Shown: positions 56,501 through 64,000 of the stretch, one piece after another
How positions within the stretch are numbered: the stretch's first letter is position 1
How the letters are laid out: each line of letters begins with the position of its first letter
From: Enoplolaimus lenunculus
Taxonomy: Eukaryota > Nematoda > Enoplea > Enoplida > Thoracostomopsidae
Assembly: GCA_030248215.1 (NCBI GenBank)
Contig: JASANG010003944.1
Coordinates: forward strand, 1-64,000
Direction of reading: 5' to 3'
Length of the DNA: 64,000 nucleotides
The notes under the pieces: generated by a model
Told to the model about the DNA's origin: nothing
The model's database searches: none
Seen by the model: the letters and a program-made list of their open reading frames with translations, nothing else
Position numbers and translations under genes: made by a program

Positions 56501-57537
56501 AACTTTTACTGTTCAAAATACACATTGGTTGGTGAGAAAATCCCCTTATATAATAGTCAAAAATATTTATATATGCTCCGGTGAAAGATTTAACTATATT
56601 TTTCTTAAAGGCAATGGACTCAGTTCATCTGAAGCGCTTTATCCCACCACGAGCTGTCTAGAATAAAATTGAAACCAAAGTAAAGAGTTTCAACCAGTGA
56701 ATTAATCTTAACAACAGTGGGCAACATTTCAGATTTCATCTAAAATGTTTTAGAATCGAAATCTAAATATGATTAAAAATATTAAATTATGTGACAATGT
56801 TTTTAGTTTTTTCTGTGATAAGCAATTACTGGCCGGTGGCCGTCCGGTTCCTGACCGGTGCACAACACAGAGCCAAACGTAACTCACATCTGTAACACAA
56901 GTCTCGGGATTGGTAGCAGTTCAGCGTGTTGCTGTCTTTTGATGTTATCGATGCGGCTTTGTTGCAGCTTGCGTGCAATCCTAAAACATTCACAAAAACT
57001 TGATCTGTTCTAAAGGTAATAGTGAAACCGCGAAACAAAGAATATAAAAATTGAACTTGGATATCTCATTTGCCATTATAGTTGTGTTGAATATTTTACA
57101 TGAATGGAAATCCTTATCCTTGCTGGGAAATGAATTATATTTTATAAAGACAAACTGCATATACAAACAAAATTATGGCATGCCTTACACCTTCCGCAAA
57201 CATGCTTAACTTTTGAACCTAAAGCCATTTTGGTTCCGGTTCGTTCCTCGCATTTAAAGTAAAAGCTTATGATAAGCTTAGGTAAAGTTTCGGCTTACAC
57301 TTTACGTAAACATACTTAAGTTTTGAAACTTCGGCTTAGGTTCAAAGAAAACGTTTACGTAAAGCGTAAGCCTAAAACTTTACCTAAGCTTATCATAACC
57401 TTTTACTTTAAATGCGATGAACGAACCAGAGCCAAAATGGCTTAAAACTTTCAAAGTGGGTAGCTTACAAGGTGCAAACTCAGTCCGTAATGAGTTCTAA
57501 CTAATTTACCTAGCAATAACAGCGCACATAATAGCAT
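53596..57537 (-). CDS. CYYR/Shisa-like cysteine-rich single-pass membrane protein
   Basis: Four exons: 57510-57537, 56888-56980, about 54872-55085 and 53596-53803. All phases agree and give 180 residues. A tiny first coding exon plus the start of exon 2 encodes the signal peptide (MLLCALLLLGLHASC). Exons 2 and 3 give a Cys-rich ectodomain (NCYQSRDLCYR, then SCIICTEAD, PYCQYQC). One membrane helix follows (AGVVVIIVVAVLAFIAICVC), with a juxtamembrane Cys cluster (CLCCPFC), likely palmitoylated. A basic stretch (KSKKQR) leads to a Pro/Tyr-rich tail ending MFTNPN. The layout resembles CYYR1 and Shisa-like adaptor proteins, but Cys spacing differs, so the family is a suggestion. The exon 3 donor could instead be at 54887 (176 residues). 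Intron 1 carries a palindromic MITE and intron 3 a hAT-like MITE. Function unknown. Confidence 0.75.
53861..54226. mobile_element. hAT-like MITE in intron 3 of the CYYR-like gene
   Basis: 366 bp from CAGGGTGTAAACGGACAGTA to CGAATATCAGGTTACACTCTG. Relatives lie at 43570-43972 and near 61020-61300. No clean target duplication. Confidence 0.65.
55086..56887 (-). other. intron 2 of the CYYR-like gene
   Basis: 1.8 kb of AT-rich sequence between the two ectodomain exons. No nested gene was recognised. Short GGCCGGCCGGCC at 55656 is an isolated palindrome. Confidence 0.5.
57190..57480. mobile_element. palindromic MITE in intron 1 of the CYYR-like gene
   Basis: The near-perfect arms 57223-57310 and 57355-57442 (AGCCATTTTGGTTC...AAAGCTTATGATAAGCTTAG, and its inverse) weaken outward to about 57190 and 57480. 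The element occupies most of the 529-bp intron and ends about 30 bp from the first coding exon. Confidence 0.8.
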
Positions 57538-57725
57538 TAAGCTGGGACGAAACGTTTGAACTAATAGCATTGTTTGGCGATTGTTTTTTGTCTAATATTT
57601 GCAGATGTATGATATTAACATCTCAACGTGAAATTTTTAATTAAACTGTTTGGAAATTAATTTTAAAATTTGAAATATCTGTAATATGATATATACCTAC
57701 AGAATTTTGCCAAATAGGTATATAT

Positions 57726-58072
57726 CAGGGTGCAACCGTAGATCAAAAATACCGGAGCCGGAGGTCAACGAAACTTGCCGGAGCCGGAGGTGAGGCGAAA
57801 TTAAGTAGTAAAAATGATGGTTAATTAGTTAATTTTAGCCAATTTCTGCAAAATGTTAAGTTGTTTGGTTTTACGCTGATTTTCTGCCAAATTTCGACTA
57901 TTCTTTCATAAAAATTGTGACAAAAGTCAATCGAAACGCACTAAACAGATAAACTTAGGAAAATTATGCAAAATTTTATTACCGAAATTGCCGGAACCTC
58001 CGGCAAAAATTCTACCGGAGCCGGAGGCCGATTTTCTGCCGGAGCCGGAGGCAAATCTCCGGTTGTACCCTG
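57726..58072. mobile_element. hAT-like MITE with target duplication
   Basis: 347 bp from CAGGGTGCAACCG to CGGTTGTACCCTG, with CCGGAGCCGGAGG blocks at both ends. Flanked by GTATATAT and GTATATAG, an 8-bp duplication with one mismatch. It is upstream of the CYYR-like gene and is the best-preserved member of the family seen at 18184-18519. Confidence 0.85.
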
Positions 58073-58699
58073 GTATATAGCACAAAAATAGACACATCCA
58101 CAGTACAAATATTGGAATTAACCTAAACTTTACTACGGGATTAAGATATCGCAAAACTCGGTCTATGCCAAAGACTTTTAAATCTAAATTAGCTCCTTAG
58201 CAACACGCTTCCAAGAAAACGTACTATTAAGACACAAAACAAATTTAACAGTTATATTGCTACTATTTTGACGTTTTAGCTAAACAGCAATCATATGTAG
58301 GGAGAATTTAAAGCAAAATACAAGTCCTAAAATGGGCAGGAAATTTTTTTAGACAGAATAATAAGTGTTTGAAAAGAAGCAAAATTTATTTTATATGCCA
58401 CCAAAAAGCTACACACTCACAGAAAATGTTTACGACCTAAATAGCGACTGAATACATTTACGGGCTTTGGTGACAGATAAGTTGAAGGTAAAATTTCATT
58501 TCGGCTTGCATAATTGCATAATTTTGATAGGAAACAAATATGTTGTTGCTAGCCTCAAAATTGGTTATTAATTTGAAACCATCTCAACATGCGAAACAGC
58601 ACCAAGTGGAGTTGATTTCTGTTCAAGTTCAGTGTAAAGTATTGGGTTAGCTTTTTGCAGAATTTTTGCGGAAAAACGCAACAATCAGACAGCGTCAGG

Positions 58700-59490
58700 G
58701 TGTAATTGAATAGTCAATGGAAACGAGTAGTAGTCAGAGACAATGTTACTCTACGGGCGTCCCGTTTTCCCACGGACAGCAATAGCAATAGGCCTGAAGT
58801 TGATCGGCGAACACCCCCGCACCTTCTGGTAGGACGGCGGGACAACTTTGAGCTTATGTTCTTGCTGTATCGGGCCGGACAGTTCTAAACCTATGTTTTG
58901 CGGGTAGAGCGATATATACAACCGGAATAGCTTCGAACGTATGTTTTCGCTGAGTTGGTCAACCGTAACCGCTCTGCGATTGTATCTGTTTTCGTTGTCG
59001 ACATGACAGACAGAATAGCTGCGATCGTAGGCATTTGTTTTCGTTGGGTCGGTTGTAACAGATTGGACAGCTTCGAGTCTGAGTTTTCCTGGGTTGGTCA
59101 GAACAGCTTTGAGACAGTGTTAACTAGATCATTGGGCACAGCCGGGAAAACTTCCTTCATACGTTATCATTGGAGCGGCTGGGGCAGCTTCGAACCCACA
59201 TTTTTGCCGGGCCGCAGGGACTCGCGGAGAGTTTTGCACATGTTTTTGCTGGGTCGGTCCGGACAGCACTGAACCTGTTTAGCTGGGAAGAGCGGGACAA
59301 ACGGGATAGCTTCGAGACTGCGCGTTCGCTGGGTCGGTCGTGACAATCGGAATAGCTTTGAACCCTTTTTGCTCGGTTGGCCGGGACATCTTCCAGCCTG
59401 TCTTCACTGAATCGGTGACAGCTTCCAGCGTATGTTTTGCTAACACGGTTGCGATAGGTTCGACCCTGCATTCTGCCGGGTCGGTCGGGA
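58700..59490. repeat. minisatellite, units about 55-60 bp, left block
   Basis: Diverged head-to-tail units share AGCTTCGAACCTATGTTTT and CGCTGGGTCGGTCGGGACA. They are GC-richer than the surroundings, which yields open frames on both strands that I do not take for genes. The array resumes at 60085-60475. Confidence 0.85.
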
Positions 59491-59491
59491 A

Positions 59492-60084
59492 CAGGGGTGT
59501 ATTAAATGGGTAAAAATTTTACCCGCGCAAAATTCCTTTACCCGTCGCCTTTTTTATCCACGCAAAATTGCGTTACCGTCTTGTTAATACTTACTCGATT
59601 TTTGTTACAAAAACTCTATATAAATAACTTTCAAAGCAAACCCTTAAACTAAAAAAATAACACCGGATAATTCTGCACATTACACCTATCACCGTTAAAA
59701 CTAGGTTGTTTGCCGATGGGTGATCAGCAAATCAAAATATTGTCTCTACAAAATCACTGAGGTTAAGACAGTATAAGTCACACATTTTTCTATGGTTTCG
59801 TCGCAATTAATTTATGTTAAGTAACATCTTTCAGAAAGTTGTAAACATATTGTTCCAAGCCAAAGAAAAATATAAGTTCAACAGGAACGCGAATAATGCG
59901 GGCAATTGGAATAAGATATATCGTTGCTTTCATTGAAAAAGCCACTATTTTTTCATACGGTTCAAGCAACTTAAAATTTCAAGTTTTTTGCAATATCTGG
60001 TTTCAAGTTTATTTTTAAAATTAGGTTGGAAACCATTAACAAAATTTTACCCGAACATGGAAGTTCTTTACCCGGGGGAGCGGT
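59492..60084. mobile_element. insertion splitting the 57-bp minisatellite
   Basis: Non-repeat sequence begins CAGGGGTGTATTAAATGGG after a CGGTCGGGAA unit and has TAAAAATTTTACCCG near its left and AAAATTTTACCCGAACATGG near its right. The right border is approximate. The CAGGGG start hints at hAT, but a matching end is not visible. Confidence 0.5.
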
Positions 60085-60475
60085 CATACCTACCCACAAA
60101 AAGTTCTGGTTGAAGCAGCTTCGAGTCTATGCTTTTGTTAGGTCGGTCGGTATAACCGGGAAAACTTTGGGCCTGCGATTTCGGTGGGTGGACTGGGGCT
60201 GCTTCGAACCCGTTTTTGTTTGGCCGGTAGGAGGGACACCCGCCTGTTTTTGCTGGGTCGGACGGGATAACGTTGAGCCTGCGCTTTCGCTGGGTCTGTC
60301 GGAACAACTTCGAAGCTACGTTTTTTGCTGCATCGGTCGGACAGCCGGGACAGCTTCGAGGCTACTTCGAGCCTATGTTTATCTGGGTTGGCCGGGACAG
60401 ATTCAAACCTGTATTCTCGCTTGGTCGGTTGAAACAGCTTCGAACCTATGTTTTCTCTGGCTCATCGAAACTAGG
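60085..60475. repeat. minisatellite, units about 55-60 bp, right block
   Basis: Same unit as 58700-59490, continuing after the insertion. Confidence 0.85.
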
Positions 60476-60840
60476 CCTACATTTTTGCATAAGCCTACTC
60501 AAAGTTTCAACATAAGCTTCAACTTAGGCTTACGCTTAACTATATATGTCTGCCTAGAGTCTATACCTGCGCATAGAGTTTAAGCGTAAATCCGAAACCA
60601 TTAAGTCCTAATCGTAAACCTAACTCAAATTGTATGCCCAAAGCCTGAGAATAAGCGTGAAGCCGAAACTCAGGCCTTCGCACAACAGTAAATCAGAAGC
60701 TAAACCCTAAACCTAAAGCCGACGCTTAAGTATAGACCAAAATCCTAAGCTTAACCCTTAAGTCTAAGCCTAAACCTTAAGCCTAGACAAAACTCAACGT
60801 GAAGGCCGTGTCTAAATCCTAAGCCTGACCGACTAAGCAA
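60476..60840. repeat. AAGCCT-hexamer rich region
   Basis: About 350 bp of degenerate CCTAAG, CTTAAG and GCCTAAAC motifs, the longest such stretch in the window, without visible family ends. Confidence 0.6.
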
Positions 60841-61019
60841 AAATATAGGTGCATAAATGTGGTGTTGCACACTGGCCAATTGCAGTATCGCGGGTGCACT
60901 GGACGTCCCTCAGACAAACATGGGCCATAATCAAAATTGTAAAAATGAATATTTTAGTATTAAGTTTAAAAATGTTTTATTTTCCTAGCATACCCAAATT
61001 GAAAATTTGGACGATTCTT

Positions 61020-61300
61020 ATTAGGTTTTTAACAACTGAATAGGATAAAAATAACGGATTTTCCTTTATTTCTATATAGACACGAACACTGATATTTGCT
61101 GGAAACAGAAACGCATATCCCGATACATATTTGAAAACACAACAGCACCAAATTGACCTATGGAAACCGGAATCCGTTTTAACTTTGACTGCTGAATGTC
61201 CACAATTTAGTGTAGATTTAATTCTGGAGTAAACCCACAGGGTGTAAACGGATAGACAATTAAAAAATAACGGAAACGAATGGTACATAATCAAAACTTA
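61020..61300. mobile_element. hAT-like remnant, CAGGGTGTAAACGG family
   Basis: CAGGGTGTAAACGGATAG at 61239 is followed by AAAAATAACGGAAACG. A similar AAAATAACGGATTTTCC lies at 61049. The pieces look rearranged and no pair of ends is clear. Confidence 0.4.
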
Positions 61301-61666
61301 AACGAAAAACGACTACAGACGTACATAATTCAAATGACAATTTTTAACAGTAGAATTGAGGCATGCAGAATATTCACGGGGCTTTTACAATTTCAAAAAA
61401 TCGCGGATGCACAAAAAGTTAAGCTTTGGACGAATTTCATCATTTTTGTTTCAAATGGAATATTATATTTGCAGCATATCTGAGCTGAAACCATAAAAAT
61501 GCCGCGTAACGGTGAGCTTAATTTACAGCGCGTGCAACAAGTGACTTTTAACTACATCTATTATAAGTATACTGCTAAGCAAATTCTACTTTCATTACCA
61601 TTATATACAAAGCTCCATCATGACCTATGCAGCATATATTTACAGTGATTTTGAAATAAGTTCTTG

Positions 61667-61672
61667 TTTATT
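61667..61672 (-). terminator. poly(A) signal of ALG12
   Basis: AATAAA on the minus strand, 58 bp past the ALG12 stop codon. Confidence 0.65.
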
Positions 61673-61730
61673 TACGATCGCATATTACGAAAAAAACTCC
61701 ATTCAACCATCTTACGGATAGTTCAATCTA

Positions 61731-63927
61731 TTATCGTTTTATAACTTCCAACACAAGTACTTGAGGGCCAATTTCAAACTTGACAAATTCGAGCGGTAGC
61801 GACGCAGTATCCAGCTTAATTCGGACGCCCTTAAAACCATCAAATTGCTTTAAAACACGCGTATGAGATGAAAAGTTGGTGCTAAAGATGCTTTCAACGT
61901 CTCGGTTGTGTCCAATCAGCAAATGAGTAAAATATCCATGTTGAAGCAATTGCTCAGGCGTTAAACGTTCAGTTTTATTGTACCTGAAATAGTCCAAAAT
62001 TAACATTGATTATTGCGACGGGCTGTTTCGAAGTACTGAATATGTCTTAGTTAATAAACAACGTCAAAAGTAAGGCATCCAAAACGAATCAACTAATTTG
62101 GAGAGAGGGAATTAACACACAACGATAGAAAAACCTACAGCATGTTCTTGACATTTTTTCATAAAACTCTATGCTACATATGTACACACACTTTCTTTAC
62201 ACCAACACCAAAAGCGTGAAAACTTACTCCCAATGTGGCACCGAATGCAAAAAACGCGATATTCCAGACTGCGCACAATACGTATCGATATGTAAACGAA
62301 CGTCTAAAAATGAATAATTACACGCCATATTAACACGACATGACTAAAAACCACATTGTCCAGTATAGATTATTAAAAGCGGACCACATAAACAGCTTAA
62401 GTGGTTGCAATAAATATCATAGATTTAACGAGCTATAGAATTTCAGCTGTTTTGGTATTTTATTACTTAATAAATACATACCCACACACTATCTGAATTA
62501 TCAATCAAACCTTATAGTGCCACAAACTAGTTTTGTATTAAATCGAAATGCCTATATGACAAGTTAAAGTGCAACCGCCCATGCAGCGTAGAAACAACGT
62601 ACTCCCAATGAACGACAAGGAAGACTCTAATCTTTGAAGCTAAGTGGGAAAACTACCCCACTAACCCATATCACGAATCTCTGGATGAGCGTTAAACCAC
62701 TGTAAAGCATATGCAGCTGGATAATTCCAATAAGAGCAATACGTCAGTACTGAAGTGATACAAAAATTGAAGAAAATTTGGGCAATAGCTGCAATAACTA
62801 GCAATTTCGTTACGAAACCAGTTTTCTTTACATTTCTCCACCTAAAACACAAAAATTTCGAAAAGCATTAATTAGCTACTGAAACACAAGCAACAAGATG
62901 CAGCGAAGTAAGCTAAACCACATTTTTGTTGTGATTACTATTTACTAATGTGAGTAATGAGAAATTAACAATTAAAATAAAAAATACAATTTAACAAAAA
63001 CCTTGGCTGGAAAAAAGTAACTGGCCGATAATTTTGAAATATTTCACTAAAATTATTGAGATAACTTAACGTTTTTCCATTGTCTTCGTAAGTTTATTTC
63101 CATTGTCTTCGTAAGTTTACGCAGATTTCCTTGGTTTAATATTTGTTATTTTAAACCAAAGATATGCTACATACTACTTTACTTACCATCGAGATGACAC
63201 TATCGCTGCGCAAACATCAAAAAGAGGAACAGTGTAAATTATAAACCGTAACTCTTTATGAGGCAACAATGAGTACGCTAGTATAAATGTAACCACCGGC
63301 GGCAATAACCTAAAGTAATTACGTGTGCATAAAAATATAAAAGTTTAAAATACAGAACAGTAAATTAAAATAAAGTTTGTTTATGTTCGTTAAAAACATA
63401 AAAAATCACAATATCTGTCGTGCTATATTTCGAATAGTCCAAGTTTCTTTGAATGTTTACCTCCGTATTCTTTGATCAAACATAATACCCGTACAAGCGA
63501 CCACAAATGATGAACCCAAACACCGTGGAAGGGCAGAATAAAAATACCACAGAAACGGCGACGTCTGAAATTATAAAAATAACGGTAATACAAAATCATT
63601 ACACAGAGTCACTCACTCAAACAGTGTGTATTAAAAGTGCGAATCTACGCAATACAGTGTTAATGTTCATTGTATAGTTTGTAATTTCAATGACCAAATG
63701 CGCAGCAGTGTATATACTAATTAAACAAAATTGTCACAAAAAGTTACAAAGACGAATCAAACAAAAATTGTTCCATGCTTACCCCCCAGTCCTTACTCTT
63801 GTTTAACACAACATTGTAGTACAACACCTCGCCTTCTGGATAAACCCATCGTTGCCAAAAATAAGAATCTACACCAAACGACACTCCTATAAAGCGGATA
63901 CTACAGAATGCAGTTAAATCAATAACA
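61731..63927 (-). CDS. ALG12: ALG12, dolichyl-P-Man alpha-1,6-mannosyltransferase (5' part outside window)
   Basis: Six exons are in the window: 63783-63927, 63461-63564, 63187-63309, 62666-62841, 62228-62303 and 61731-61983, with agreeing phases throughout. The enzyme is a multipass ER protein of family GT22 that adds the eighth mannose to the lipid-linked N-glycan precursor. The match to animal ALG12 is continuous: [79 protein letters not shown], and a C-terminus ending VLVLEVIKR. The acceptor of the first listed exon could be at 63900 instead of 63927. The start codon, the DE-type motif and about the first 200 residues lie beyond the right edge. The gene appears intact here and its introns are short (77 to 380 bp). 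Confidence 0.95.
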
Positions 63928-64000
63928 CTGGAATTGATATGCATAATTTTGTTATATACCTTCCAGCAGTAATTAAATACCTTTTATCTGTATTATTAGC

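Noticed and set aside
60026-60583. 185-codon open frame in the right minisatellite block
   Set aside because: It follows the repeat units, other frames are open too, and the peptide has no domain or splice context.

Overview
This is AT-rich nuclear DNA of an animal, probably an invertebrate. Genes are split by GT-AG introns. An epithelial/acid-sensing type sodium channel (an animal-only family) sits beside NTAQ1, LSM5, ALG12 and an apolipoprotein-D-like lipocalin. I cannot name the phylum from sequence alone. Six protein-coding genes could be assembled exon by exon, with reading phase agreeing at every internal junction: LSM5 (+, 419-1358), NTAQ1 (+, six exons, 10106-14217), a DEG/ENaC/ASIC channel (-, three exons, 20376-26332), a lipocalin (-, two exons, 50804-51931), a small cysteine-rich single-pass membrane protein resembling CYYR/Shisa proteins (-, four exons, 53596-57537), and the 3' two thirds of ALG12 (-, at least six exons, 61731 to the right edge).

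The genes are unrelated housekeeping or membrane functions and form no operon or pathway. LSM5 acts in U6 snRNP and mRNA decay, NTAQ1 in the N-degron pathway, and ALG12 in ER N-glycan assembly. The others act at the cell surface or outside the cell.

Most remaining DNA is transposon debris, densest between 26.4 and 50.5 kb, where I find no convincing gene. It includes a 4.17-kb hAT transposon with exact 8-bp target duplications (5402-9574) that split an older repeat. There is a hAT inside a hAT (2586-3830), several short CAGGG-ended hAT-like elements, and about twelve copies or fragments of a TA-flanked MITE of about 440 bp. A second MITE-like family has bodies of TTAGGC-like hexamers. Several palindromic MITEs are present, along with a 2.17-kb element holding 224-bp inverted repeats. 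Minisatellites with units of about 9, 25, 35, 45, 57 and 100 bp also occur. One fragment of a Polinton-type capsid gene lies as a broken fossil inside an NTAQ1 intron.

The main second-look items are: a duplicated 5' end of the lipocalin gene near 15.0 kb that carries the same MITE at the same site; the roughly 410-residue cytosolic N-terminus of the channel; the palindromic MITE that fills intron 1 of the CYYR-like gene; and the 224-bp inverted repeat. I see no CRISPR array, no operon and no clearly new enzymatic system.
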